57,253 bases of DNA from DTU013 sp964512095 (GCA_964512095.1 CAZEIH010000019.1:1-57253); one strand, 5' to 3'; counted from the stretch's first letter, positions 45,655 through 53,711 are shown. The notes: generated by a model not told the origin, from the letters alone. Numbers and translations are program-made.

Positions 45655-46317
45655 ATGAAAGCTGATAAGACTTCAATTGCTGCCAAGATTGATTATACTG
45701 TTTTGAAGGCAGATGCTAGTAGGCAGCAGATTATTGAGTATTGCAGGCAGGCAAAGGAGCATGGATTTGCTTCGGTTTGTGTGAATCCATGTCATGTTCC
45801 TTTGGTGGCAGCAGAATTGAAGGGTACGGATGTTAAAGTGTGCTCTGTCATCGGGTTCCCTTTAGGCGCAGACAACAGTGATGTAAAAGCGTATGCTGCT
45901 AAAGTTGCAGTAAAAGAGGGCGCACATGAAATTGATATGGTAATAAATATTGGGGCACTTAAGGCTTTGGATTTTGAGTATGTTGAGGAAGATATAAAAA
46001 AAGTCGCTAATGCATCCGGAAACGCGCTTGTTAAAGTTATTATTGAAACGTGCTATTTGACTAAGGAAGAAAAAATTAAGGTGTGCCAGCTGGCTGTTAA
46101 GGCAGGTGCCAATTTCGTTAAAACATCAACAGGCTTTGGAAGCGCTGGCGCTACAGTTGATGATGTTAGGCTAATGAAGAGTGTAGTTGGAGAATGTGTG
46201 GGAGTAAAAGCTTCCGGTGGCGTAAGGTCGTACCGGGAGGCGACGGAAATGCTAAATGCTGGAGCTAGTCGCATAGGTACCAGCTCGGGACTAAAAATAT
46301 TAGGAGAGATTGAATGA
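45655..46317 (+). CDS. deoC: Deoxyribose-phosphate aldolase
   Basis: 220 residues. It cleaves 2-deoxyribose-5-phosphate to glyceraldehyde-3-phosphate and acetaldehyde. The Schiff-base lysine lies in ANFVKTSTGFG, and IDYTVLKADAS, VCVNPCHVP, CSVIGFPLGADNSDVK and GVKASGGVR are conserved. GGGGGAGAG precedes the ATG. The mtaD start overlaps its stop (ATGA). Confidence 0.95.
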   Translation: MKADKTSIAAKIDYTVLKADASRQQIIEYCRQAKEHGFASVCVNPCHVPLVAAELKGTDVKVCSVIGFPLGADNSDVKAYAAKVAVKEGAHEIDMVINIGALKALDFEYVEEDIKKVANASGNALVKVIIETCYLTKEEKIKVCQLAVKAGANFVKTSTGFGSAGATVDDVRLMKSVVGECVGVKASGGVRSYREATEMLNAGASRIGTSSGLKILGEIE

Positions 46318-47618
46318 ATTTATTGATTAAAGGCATAGATATACTGACGGCCGATCCAAAAGCTGAGTATGTTAAGAACGCTGATATTGGTATAAAGGAC
46401 AATAAAATTGAGTTTATTGCACCGGCATCAAAGGGTCCTGCTGATTTTAAGGCGGATAAAACAATTAGTGGTAAGAACAAAATTGCTATGCCAGGATTGG
46501 CCAATGCTCATACCCACACTGCTATGACCATCATGCGAAATGCAGCAGATGATATGTCCTTACATAAATGGTTGTTTGAAAGGATCTTTCCCATTGAGGA
46601 CAAACTGACGGATGATGATGTCTATTGGGGCACCAGACTTGGTGCGGCAGAGATGATAAAATCAGGTACTACTACAATAGCAGATATGTATTTGCATATG
46701 GATTCTGCTGCCAAAGGTATATTCGATACTGGGATGAAGGTTAACCTGTCAAAGAGCCCTCTTGAATTTCATTCCGAAAGAGAGCCTGAGGATGTTTTTG
46801 ATGATTGCAAAAGATACTTTAAGGAGTGGAACGGTAGAGAAGATGGCAGGATTAAGGTTTATATTGAGGTTCATTCAACGTATCTGTTTGATATCCCCTC
46901 GCTGAAACGCGCATCTAAACTTGCACGAGAGCTGGGGACCGGTATCCAGATTCACTTGTTAGAGACTGAGAAGGAACGAAAGGATAGTTTTTCTCAGCAC
47001 AATAAATCACCGGTGGAAATCTGCGTTGATACTGGGATATTTGATGTTCCGGTAATAGGCGCACATTTGGTCCATATTTCAAATGATGACATAGCGTTGC
47101 TCAAGAAATATGGTGTTAATGCAGCTCATAATCCAACCAGCAATCTGAAGCTTGGTAGTGGGATATCACCAGTTCAGGATATGCTCAATGCTGGAGTCAA
47201 TGTTGCACTGGGCACAGATGGCGCTGCAAGTAACAACAACCTTAATATGTTTGAGGAAATGCATTTGGCAGCACTGATACATAAGGGAGTTGGACAAAAC
47301 CCAGAGCTTGTTACAGCTAGACAGGCATTTACCATGGCTACTGCAAATGGATCAAAGGCTGCCGGATTCGGCGATGACTCCGGCGTTATCAAACCCGGAA
47401 TGAAGGCTGATATGATTTTGCTGGACATCGATAAACCCCATTTGTGTCCTGTGAATGACCCTTACTCAGCTGTTGTCTATTCTGCTCAGGCTTCAGATGT
47501 TGATACTGTTATTGTTGACGGCAATATTCTAATGGAAAACCGGGAGCTTAAGACGATAGATGAAGAGCGGGTCAAATTTGAAGTTAATAGGACTTCGCGT
47601 AGGCTGCTAAATATGTGA
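46314..47618 (+). CDS. mtaD: 5-methylthioadenosine/S-adenosylhomocysteine deaminase
   Basis: A 434-residue amidohydrolase with the metal motif GLANAHTHTAM, HLLETEKER, GAHLVHISNDDIALL, AAHNPTSNLKLGSG and LGTDGAASNNNLNM. It deaminates MTA and SAH to the inosine analogues; relatives such as DadD also take 5'-deoxyadenosine. It is translationally coupled to deoC and closes the cluster, ahead of a strong terminator. Confidence 0.93.
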   Translation: MNLLIKGIDILTADPKAEYVKNADIGIKDNKIEFIAPASKGPADFKADKTISGKNKIAMPGLANAHTHTAMTIMRNAADDMSLHKWLFERIFPIEDKLTDDDVYWGTRLGAAEMIKSGTTTIADMYLHMDSAAKGIFDTGMKVNLSKSPLEFHSEREPEDVFDDCKRYFKEWNGREDGRIKVYIEVHSTYLFDIPSLKRASKLARELGTGIQIHLLETEKERKDSFSQHNKSPVEICVDTGIFDVPVIGAHLVHISNDDIALLKKYGVNAAHNPTSNLKLGSGISPVQDMLNAGVNVALGTDGAASNNNLNMFEEMHLAALIHKGVGQNPELVTARQAFTMATANGSKAAGFGDDSGVIKPGMKADMILLDIDKPHLCPVNDPYSAVVYSAQASDVDTVIVDGNILMENRELKTIDEERVKFEVNRTSRRLLNM

Positions 47619-47633
47619 GTAAATTTCTGCGAT

Positions 47634-47667
47634 AAAAAACCACTTGGTATTATTCAAGTGGTTTTTT
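47634..47667 (+). terminator. Terminator of mtaD
   Basis: AAAAAACCACTTG (47634-47646) pairs perfectly with CAAGTGGTTTTTT (47655-47667). The A and T arms make it usable in both directions, including for the tRNA on the minus strand that ended at 47670. Confidence 0.92.
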
Positions 47668-47669
47668 GT

Positions 47670-47707
47670 TGGAGCCAACTGCCGGATTCGAACCGGCGAC
47701 CTGTAGT
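47670..47707 (-). pseudogene. 3' half of a tRNA gene, cut at the mobile-element junction
   Basis: On the minus strand the T arm GCCGG-TTCGAAT-CCGGC is followed by AGTTGGC, a discriminator T and CCA (ending at 47670). AGGTC fits the variable loop and ACTAC the 3' anticodon stem. Beyond this no anticodon loop with U33, D arm or matching 5' GCCAACT acceptor can be drawn. The acceptor resembles tRNA-Thr types, but the identity cannot be fixed without the missing half. Confidence 0.7.
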
Positions 47708-47727
47708 TGTAGTTAAGGATGACCATT

Positions 47728-49419
47728 TTAAGCGGATATTTGCTCACCGTCAGGGTCTATTCTTACGGTCATTTCTGGTATTGGTGGCGCCAGCAAAGCC
47801 TCTATCGGCACTTGCAGAAATCCGATAAACTTGTAGTGGATGTCCATTCTCTGGCTTTTCTGCCCGTCCGGGTTCGTGACCTTCTCATGCACCACAATCC
47901 GGTCGATTAACTCGTTGAGGGTTTTGGCGTCCAGCTCCTGAATATCGGTGTAGTGACGGATGAGCCTGGTGAAGCTCTCCACATTGCTATAAACCTCCTC
48001 CGCCTGATGGATGGCGGCTGTAAGCGCCTGCCGCTTCTCATTGAGTTCCCGCTGCTCCGCTTCATACCCTGTGGACATGGCCTGATACCGTTCCTCGCCG
48101 ATGCGCTCCAGCGCCCGATCCTCATAGAGCTTTTGGAGGATTTTCTCCAATTCGGCTATGCGCTTCTCCACTTTTTTGAGCTCCCGTTTCTGCCGGTCAG
48201 TCTCCTGCTTCTGCTTGGCGGCGCTGATCTGCGTCAGCATCTCGGTATATCGCTTTGTGTGATGGGATGCGATAGCCGCGTGACGCCGGATGTCCTCCAG
48301 CACCAGCCGGTTCAGGGTCTGCCAGCCGATGGCATGGGAGGTGCATCTCTGGCTGCCGTAGTTCTTGTAGACCCAGCAGGAGAAGTTTTTGTATTTCTGT
48401 TTCTTGGCGTCGTAGGAAACGTTGAGGGAGGAGCCGCAGTCGGCACATTTCACCAGCCCGGCGAACATCTGGATTTTGCCCTGCTTGGTCTCCCGACGCT
48501 TGCTCGCCATCATCTTCTGCACCGTATCCCACAGTTCCTGTGAAATGATTGGTTCATGGGTATTCTCCGCCACAATCCACTCATCTTTCGGAGCCTGAAC
48601 ACGTTTCCTGCTGTAAAACCCTTTGCTCTTGGTCTTGCCGAATATGAGCTTGCCGAGATAAACGGGGTTAGAGAGGATTACCCGGACAGAGGTGGCGTGC
48701 CAGTCGAAGGGCTTACGCCAGTATTCGCTTTTGTAGTAGTCGGGATTATTCTGATTAAAGTATGCCTGCGGGTTGAGAACGTTTTTCTCCCGCAGGATTT
48801 TTGTCATACGCACATAGCCAATCCCCTCAGCGAACATCCGAAAGATCTGCTGTACCACCTCAGCCGCGGGCGGATCAACCACCAGCTTATGCCGGTCATT
48901 TGGGTCTTTGCCGTACCCGAAGGGAGCGTGCCCGCCGATGTATTTTCCGTCCTTGGCCCTTGCCCGGTGTGCCGCTTTGGTCTTGCGGGAACAGTCTCTG
49001 GCATACAGGGAGTTGATGACATTGGTGATGGGCATAAGGATGTTATCGGTGCCGTTGATGGTATCAATACCCTCGCTTACGGCAATGAACCGGGTGCCGC
49101 TTTCCTCGAAGTCATGCTCAATATAGATGCCCATTTGTGCATACTCCCTGCCAAAGCGGGAGAGGTCTTTGACCACCACCAGGTTGACCTTTCCGTCCTC
49201 AATATCGGAGAGCATCCGCTGAAAGGCTGGACGCTGGAAATTGGTTCCCGACCATCCGTCGTCACAATATACATCCCCGATGGCAAATCCCTGCTCCTTG
49301 CAGTATTGGGTCAGCAGTGTTTTCTGTGTTTCAATGCTTCCGCTCTCTCCGAGCTGCCCGTCATCGGAGGAGAGACGGCAATAGATAGCGGCTGTATATT
49401 TGTCTTGCTTCGTAATCAT
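47728..49419 (-). CDS. Large serine recombinase/integrase (DUF4368 type)
   Basis: 563 residues. The resolvase-like catalytic domain begins TAAIYCRLSSDDG with the nucleophile in the first serines after YCRL. It has DDGWSGTNFQRPAF and VKDLSRFGREY. Next come a recombinase domain (about 160-290), a zinc ribbon (VKCADCGSSLNV with a later CTSH), a coiled coil (about 390-470) and a DUF4368 tail (IVVHEKV, QRMDIHYKFIGF). It excises and inserts the element. The stop lies about 20 bp from the cut tRNA. Confidence 0.95.
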   Translation of the reverse strand: MITKQDKYTAAIYCRLSSDDGQLGESGSIETQKTLLTQYCKEQGFAIGDVYCDDGWSGTNFQRPAFQRMLSDIEDGKVNLVVVKDLSRFGREYAQMGIYIEHDFEESGTRFIAVSEGIDTINGTDNILMPITNVINSLYARDCSRKTKAAHRARAKDGKYIGGHAPFGYGKDPNDRHKLVVDPPAAEVVQQIFRMFAEGIGYVRMTKILREKNVLNPQAYFNQNNPDYYKSEYWRKPFDWHATSVRVILSNPVYLGKLIFGKTKSKGFYSRKRVQAPKDEWIVAENTHEPIISQELWDTVQKMMASKRRETKQGKIQMFAGLVKCADCGSSLNVSYDAKKQKYKNFSCWVYKNYGSQRCTSHAIGWQTLNRLVLEDIRRHAAIASHHTKRYTEMLTQISAAKQKQETDRQKRELKKVEKRIAELEKILQKLYEDRALERIGEERYQAMSTGYEAEQRELNEKRQALTAAIHQAEEVYSNVESFTRLIRHYTDIQELDAKTLNELIDRIVVHEKVTNPDGQKSQRMDIHYKFIGFLQVPIEALLAPPIPEMTVRIDPDGEQISA

Positions 49420-49465
49420 CTTATCTCCTTTCCCGAAGCGATCCTATGACAGCAACAGTATACCG

Positions 49466-49696
49466 TCACGCTTGCGGAATAGCTATACCACTATCCACCA
49501 AAGAATCGCCCGTAATTTCCTCCCCGGCGGATACTTCAAAGGAGGCCTTAATCAGGCCTCCAATTTTGTCGTCCACCGGCTTGTCGCCGTCAAAGAAGCT
49601 GAACACGATATACTGCACACCCCGTATGATGGTGACGTTCATATCGATACCGGTGCTTTCCGCGAAAACACCTTCTGGATAAGTGTATTTTTCCAT
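49466..49696 (-). CDS. TnpW-like small transposon protein
   Basis: 76 residues with the pattern RGVQYIVFSFFDGDKPVDDK, then IGGLI, which resembles the short TnpW proteins of Tn4451-type and other clostridial elements (G-x-YIV-x-x-x-F ... DK-x-x-x-LI). AAGGAGAG precedes the ATG. It lies between the relaxase and recombinase genes on the same strand. The function of the family is unknown. Confidence 0.65.
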   Translation of the reverse strand: MEKYTYPEGVFAESTGIDMNVTIIRGVQYIVFSFFDGDKPVDDKIGGLIKASFEVSAGEEITGDSLVDSGIAIPQA

Positions 49697-49707
49697 AAAG
49701 ACTCTCC

Positions 49708-50730
49708 TTACATGGTCTGCCCGTATTCCTGTTCCTGCTCACTCTGGAGCTTGTGACCCTGGGCGAGCTTTTTCATTGCTTCGCGCCGTTTCTGCTTGCT
49801 GTCCGTCCATAAGCGGGGTGTGGACGGAGAGGGCGTGTCGCCTATGCTTTCCACGTTTTTGCCGAGCGAAATCAAGCTTTCAGCGAGACGTTCGGCCTGT
49901 GCCATCTGCCCAATCCAGCCTTCGGGCGGCTCCGGAGTCTGAGGCGTGAAGCCATTTATCCTGCGGTATTCAAACAGCTTCTCCAGATTTTCCTTGAGAT
50001 AGGTGTCGTCGTGCAGGCTGCGGTCGCGGCACTTCTGTCCCTCGGGCGCGGTAAACAGGATATACTTGTGCGCGTCGTCCCAGCGCACCTCATAGCCCTC
50101 ATATTCCATGTTCGCAATGAAGCTTTCCTTATCCGTCGAGTATTCCAGCGCCTCGTCGATGGCCCTCATCAGACGGAATTTCCAGCTCTCTCCCCGCATG
50201 GCAGCGCGGTACTCGCCGGGCGTCAGGCGCCTTTTTCTTTTCTGCCCGGTGTAGGGTTCCAGCACCGAGAAGCCGTGCGCCATACAGATCTGGTCGTTAA
50301 TCTGCCGCTGCTCCTGAAGGGATGTGGGCGACATATGCAGCTTCTTGCCGTCCTTGAAGCTGACTGAGTTGACAATGATGTGCGAGTGAATATTGTCGGT
50401 ATCGGTATGAGTGGCGATAACGCATTCGCTGTCGGGGAACAGCTTTTCCGCAAGCTCCCGCGCGATTTCATTAGCCTGCCATGGTGTGATATTCTCCTTA
50501 TCTGAGAAGGACTGGATATAGTGATAGAAACTCACGCCGTCCGTCTTTTTGAAGGCTTGCTTCGTCGCCATCATCTCAAGGTAGCTGGTATAGGGGGTAC
50601 AGTTGTGGCCCGTTTCAATGCGGGCATTCTCAAAGCGAACCTTTTTGTCCTGCAGCACGTAAGCCAGTGCGCCCAGCATCCTGCCGCAGGAGGCGTGCTT
50701 TACCTTGACCCTGGTGAGCGTCGCCATCAT
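49708..50730 (-). CDS. Relaxase/mobilization nuclease
   Basis: 340 residues. The relaxase domain has a likely catalytic tyrosine in LAYVLQDKK near the N-terminus and the metal-binding histidine motif THTDTDNIHSHIIVNSVSF. It nicks oriT and carries the strand into the recipient. The C-terminal part is short compared with relaxases of 400-500 residues, but no frame break is visible. Its ATG overlaps the mobC stop (ATGA), and GGGGAGG precedes it. Confidence 0.9.
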   Translation of the reverse strand: MMATLTRVKVKHASCGRMLGALAYVLQDKKVRFENARIETGHNCTPYTSYLEMMATKQAFKKTDGVSFYHYIQSFSDKENITPWQANEIARELAEKLFPDSECVIATHTDTDNIHSHIIVNSVSFKDGKKLHMSPTSLQEQRQINDQICMAHGFSVLEPYTGQKRKRRLTPGEYRAAMRGESWKFRLMRAIDEALEYSTDKESFIANMEYEGYEVRWDDAHKYILFTAPEGQKCRDRSLHDDTYLKENLEKLFEYRRINGFTPQTPEPPEGWIGQMAQAERLAESLISLGKNVESIGDTPSPSTPRLWTDSKQKRREAMKKLAQGHKLQSEQEQEYGQTM

Positions 50731-51050
50731 TTCACCTCCCCGGTCAGATCGCGAAGCGCGGCGGCGATATCGCCGAAAGCCTCTAAGGCGTCATCAAGGC
50801 GGACGGACTGTATCCGGCCCATATGCGCCAGTGTGGTTAGCTGGTTGAGGTTTTTACCGGCTGCTTTCATCTGACCGATGAGCGCCTCCACACCGTCGAT
50901 CACGACGATTTCTTTATTCAGCGCCGAGGTGATGAGGTAATCGGTAACTGTCAATCTGGCCCGTTTGGCGTTAGATTTTATCTTTTCCAGGTCGGCGGAG
51001 CTGACCCGAAAAGCATAGGTTTTGTCTTTCAGTTTCTTCAAAGCGATCAT
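50727..51050 (-). CDS. mobC: MobC-like relaxosome accessory protein
   Basis: 107 residues: a ribbon-helix-helix-like N-terminal part (FRVSSADLEKIKSNAKRARL, VTDYLITSAL) and the MobC region (GQMKAAGKNLNQLTTLAHMG). It binds near oriT to help the relaxase. GGAAAGG precedes the ATG. It is translationally coupled to the relaxase gene. Confidence 0.88.
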   Translation of the reverse strand: MIALKKLKDKTYAFRVSSADLEKIKSNAKRARLTVTDYLITSALNKEIVVIDGVEALIGQMKAAGKNLNQLTTLAHMGRIQSVRLDDALEAFGDIAAALRDLTGEVK

Positions 51051-51264
51051 TCCTTTCCATCGTTCCTGCCCCCTCGGAGAGCAGGGGGATCATCCAAGGG
51101 GGACCGGTACCCCTTGGATGGCGCACCTTGAGCGAAGCGAATGTGTTTCCGCAGAAACACTGTGCGCCTATCGGGGTGTGGGGCAGCGCCCCGCTACCAG
51201 CGGCCGGCGTATAGTCGGACGCTTTGCTTGCCTCTCCCAAAGGGAGAGCTTCCGTACTCCCGGC
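51051..51264. other. Candidate oriT region with several inverted repeats
   Basis: No gene. It holds CCAAGGGG/CCCCTTGG, GTGTTTC/GAAACAC and CTCTCCC/GGGAGAG inverted repeats just upstream of mobC, the usual place for a transfer origin in such elements. No nick-site consensus was recognised, so oriT is inference. Confidence 0.4.
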
Positions 51265-51411
51265 CTATCTTCGCTTCGTGAATTTCGGGCAGAAAAGCAA
51301 AACTGCCCGAAAGCTCTGCTTGCAGGCTTTCCGGCAGTGAAGACATTTCGGATGATAGGCAATCTGTCCGCTGGGCTTTCGGAAAAAGCTCCATTCGTCG
51401 TTCTTTTTCAT
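51265..51411 (-). CDS. Small cysteine-rich mobile-element protein
   Basis: 48 residues, MKKNDEWSFFRKPSGQIAYH continuing to a CxxC-x(3)-C...C pattern (KCLHCRKACKQSF, LFCPKF). Short proteins of this pattern are found in clostridial integrative elements next to mob genes. I chose the ATG at 51411, which has AAAGGAG nine bases upstream, over the frame extending to 51501. It may bind zinc; function unknown. Confidence 0.65.
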   Translation of the reverse strand: MKKNDEWSFFRKPSGQIAYHPKCLHCRKACKQSFRAVLLFCPKFTKRR

Positions 51412-51717
51412 GGGCGTCGTCTCCTTTCTTTTGGGGCGTACCTTGGCGGGATTTCGGGGGTAAAAATCGTCTGTGCGCCGTTTTAAAGAGGAGGGCGGCA
51501 TTTACCCCCATGCGCCGCGAATTTGACCGTACAGGGCGGTGCAGGGCTTTATCCCCAGAAAAAGAAGAATGGTTTCCTGACCATTTCAAACCTCCTTATC
51601 GTTTGGATTGATTTTCGCGACAATATCCCTTACAATAAGGTTGTGGAGCATTTCGGCCTAAACAAGAAAAATGGATTAACTGTTAAAACTCAATTCTATA
51701 CAATCGGGGTGCGCGGC
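51412..51717. other. Divergent intergenic region of the element
   Basis: About 300 bp between the minus-strand mob genes and the plus-strand cargo genes. The right half is more AT-rich and contains TATACAAT near 51696-51703, a possible -10 box for the DUF6076 gene. Frames running through it look non-coding. Confidence 0.4.
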
Positions 51718-52674
51718 ATGTTTGACAAGATTGATTTCCGCATTCAGGGGAATCTGATAGAAGTGGAGCGGCAGACCTTTCCGCTGGGAGAGCTGACCGC
51801 GGATATTCTGAACATCACATCCGATGAGTTCGACCAGCTTTACGCGCTGTATGAGCGGCTTGGACAAGGCGGGGACGAAGAGGCCATGCGGTCGATGCGA
51901 GATCTTCTGATGAAACGCAAGCTCTTTGCGCTGCTCGCGCCGCGCGGCGTCCGGTGGAGCGCCGGCAAGTTCCGTGAAATTGTCAGTGATATCTATTCCT
52001 TCAACCAGACGATGTTCCGGTTCATCGACAAGTTTCTGATGCGGCTGAAAAAACTCGACCCCGAAAATTACGCCGCCGCGCTCTATGATTTTTACACCCA
52101 TCCCGGCCTGGACAAAATGATGGTCAACTATCTGCGAAACCCGATGCACTCCTTCACATTCTTCGATTCCATTGACGTCCGCTTCATCCCGATGGAATGC
52201 CCCGGCAAGCCGGACCATTACGCGGTTTATGAGGTGTATTCCTCCGAGACCCTGCAGGGGTTTCTGAAGATGGATTTTATGAAGGCGGTTATGGCCGGCC
52301 ATGTGATTCGCCGATGCCAGAACTGCAAACGCTTCTTCCTGTTGACGCAGGGGTATAAGACCATTTACTGTGACCGCCCTCTCGCGGATAATCCCAAGCG
52401 CACCTGCCGGCAGCAGGGGGCGAAAAATCTGGCAAAGCAAAAGGCCGCGGGCAACCCGGTGCTCCGCGGCTACAACAAGGCGTATCAGAGGGTTACGGCG
52501 GATAAGAACCGCAACAGGATTACGGATGAGGAGTGGCGGGCGGCGAAGCGCGCCCTTGCGGACATCCGTGATATGGCGAAGGCGGGGCGGCTCTCTGACA
52601 GGGAAACTGAGGCGCGCATGGATAAGGAGGCGCTGTATCAGTCTCTGAACATCACGCGCAGGGGCGGCCGGTAA
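51718..52674 (+). CDS. DUF6076 protein
   Basis: About 318 residues from the ATG at 51718 (MFDKIDFRIQGNLIEVERQ). The middle is helical. The C-terminal part has a zinc-ribbon-like set of cysteines (CQNCKRFFLL, YCDRPL, KRTCRQQGAKN) and a very basic tail. The preceding 65 codons of the open frame are AT-rich and unlike coding sequence. The family recurs on clostridial mobile elements; its role is unknown. A sigma-factor gene follows. Confidence 0.75.
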   Translation: MFDKIDFRIQGNLIEVERQTFPLGELTADILNITSDEFDQLYALYERLGQGGDEEAMRSMRDLLMKRKLFALLAPRGVRWSAGKFREIVSDIYSFNQTMFRFIDKFLMRLKKLDPENYAAALYDFYTHPGLDKMMVNYLRNPMHSFTFFDSIDVRFIPMECPGKPDHYAVYEVYSSETLQGFLKMDFMKAVMAGHVIRRCQNCKRFFLLTQGYKTIYCDRPLADNPKRTCRQQGAKNLAKQKAAGNPVLRGYNKAYQRVTADKNRNRITDEEWRAAKRALADIRDMAKAGRLSDRETEARMDKEALYQSLNITRRGGR

Positions 52675-52708
52675 AGAAATAATGCCGGAACGGAAAGGAG
52701 GAGGCGGG

Positions 52709-53341
52709 TTGGAAGAAGTATTAAGCACATGCGCGGACATCATCGAGAGCTGCGCGGACAGGCTGTGCCGCCGTTTTCGCTGCCCCGGCATGCTTGAGGA
52801 CCTGCTTTCCGCCGGTAGAGTTGCTGTTTTGAAGCAGGCGGCGAGCTACATACCGGACGGCGGCGCTTCCGTCACAACTTATCTGTACCCGTTTATCTTA
52901 GGAGCCATGCGGCGGGAGCTGGAGCGAAGCCTTTTCCCGCTCTCCTTTTCCAAACGCGGCTTTGAGAAACAGATCAGGGAGAAAGAGTTCTCTTTTACTT
53001 CTCTGGACGAATCCTGGGAAGACGAGGATGGCGAGGAGCGGCCGCTTGACCCGGCGTCCTCCGTCCATGTTGAACGCGCCGTTTTCACGAAGATTTATGT
53101 GGAGCTTCTCCGAAAAGAGTTTGATGCGTGTTCCTTCAAGGACAGGGAAATCCTCGGCGGGCTTTACGGCGTATTCGGGTATGAAGCGCAATCGCCAGAG
53201 GAGCTCGCGTTCACCTTCCAGATGACCGAAAGCGCGGTGATGAAGGCGCGGGACAGAATCCTGAAAAAGCTGAGGGACGCCTGTTTGAGCGGAGAGCTTG
53301 GCGTTTGGAAAGAAGTCCGGCGCGCGGTCCGTTTCGCGTAA
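52709..53341 (+). CDS. Sigma-70-family RNA polymerase sigma factor
   Basis: About 210 residues. A region-2-like part (LEDLLSAGRVAVLKQAASYI, TYLYPFILGAMRREL) and a region-4 part (ILGGLYGVFGYEAQSPEELA, TESAVMKARDRILKKLR) are visible; the acidic linker SWEDEDGEERPLD lies between. GGAGGAGG lies just before the TTG at 52709, favouring it over the ATG at 52682. It probably directs transcription of element genes, but no target is identified. Confidence 0.82.
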   Translation: MEEVLSTCADIIESCADRLCRRFRCPGMLEDLLSAGRVAVLKQAASYIPDGGASVTTYLYPFILGAMRRELERSLFPLSFSKRGFEKQIREKEFSFTSLDESWEDEDGEERPLDPASSVHVERAVFTKIYVELLRKEFDACSFKDREILGGLYGVFGYEAQSPEELAFTFQMTESAVMKARDRILKKLRDACLSGELGVWKEVRRAVRFA

Positions 53342-53470
53342 GCAGGGCACGGCGGTGTGTACCGCCGTGCCCTGCTTGCCACTCTTGTGGGACATTCGGA
53401 TATTCGGTTTTATGTTTGGCATTCCTATTTCACTCGAATATTGTTTTTACCCATATCATCCTTCAAAAAC

Positions 53471-53499
53471 TTGAAGGTTATAAGCGTATACGGTATAAT
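53471..53499 (+). promoter_or_regulatory. Sigma-A promoter before a small HTH gene
   Basis: TTGAAG (53471-53476), a 17-bp spacer and a perfect TATAAT (53494-53499). The -35 box overlaps the inverted repeat CTTCAA-AAAC-TTGAAG-like at 53461-53476, a possible operator. Confidence 0.65.
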
Positions 53500-53534
53500 A
53501 TAAAGAACGAGAATCTCAAGAATCGAGTGATAGT

Positions 53535-53711
53535 ATGCTGGATTATCTGACAGTAAAAGAGGCCGGAGAAAAATGGGGCATTAGTGGCAGGATGGTCACG
53601 ATGTACTGTGTTGCCGGGCGTATTGACGGTGCGCTGAAAAAGGGCAATTTATGGCTTGTACCAAAGGATGCGCAGAAACCAATCGACGGCAGGCGAAAAA
53701 AGGACATATGA
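53535..53711 (+). CDS. Small excisionase-type helix-turn-helix protein
   Basis: 58 residues, MLDYLTVKEAGEKWGISGRM followed by a wing-like part ending WLVPKDAQKP. This is the MerR/excisionase DNA-binding pattern. It lies 36 bp after a strong promoter, at the right flank of the mobile element where base composition falls. It could be an Xis-like partner of the recombinase or a host regulator. It is too short for standard frame searches. Confidence 0.7.
   Translation: MLDYLTVKEAGEKWGISGRMVTMYCVAGRIDGALKKGNLWLVPKDAQKPIDGRRKKDI

Larger units (their letters stand above)
47670..53420. mobile_element. Integrative and mobilizable element (serine recombinase, MOB relaxase)
   Basis: From about 47.73 kb the DNA is clearly richer in G+C than the flanking AT-rich genome. 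It holds a large serine recombinase next to the cut tRNA, a TnpW-like gene, a relaxase-mobC pair, a small Cys-rich protein, a DUF6076 protein and a sigma factor. This is the gene set of a clostridial mobilizable element, without its own secretion system. The left end lies within 47708-47730. The right end is unclear; composition drops near 53.4 kb. No direct-repeat partner of the left end was found in the window. Confidence 0.75.

Noticed and set aside
47670..47760. Complete tRNA gene on the minus strand
   Set aside because: Only the T arm and 3' acceptor half fold; no anticodon loop with U33, D arm or 5' acceptor strand can be found.
47953..48543. 196-codon plus-strand frame opposite the recombinase C-terminal region
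   Set aside because: Shadow of the coiled-coil coding region; no ribosome site and no family pattern.
48556..49449. 297-codon plus-strand open frame opposite the serine recombinase
   Set aside because: It lies wholly across from a well-supported recombinase with all family motifs; the long frame is a by-product of high GC content.
51194..51589. 131-codon minus-strand frame overlapping the small Cys-rich gene
   Set aside because: The overlapping frame at 51265-51411 has a good ribosome site and a conserved Cys pattern; this one has neither.
51676..52791. 371-codon minus-strand open frame opposite the DUF6076 gene
   Set aside because: Low-complexity Arg/Pro/Leu-rich translation with no recognisable domain; the plus strand has the Cys motifs and a good start.
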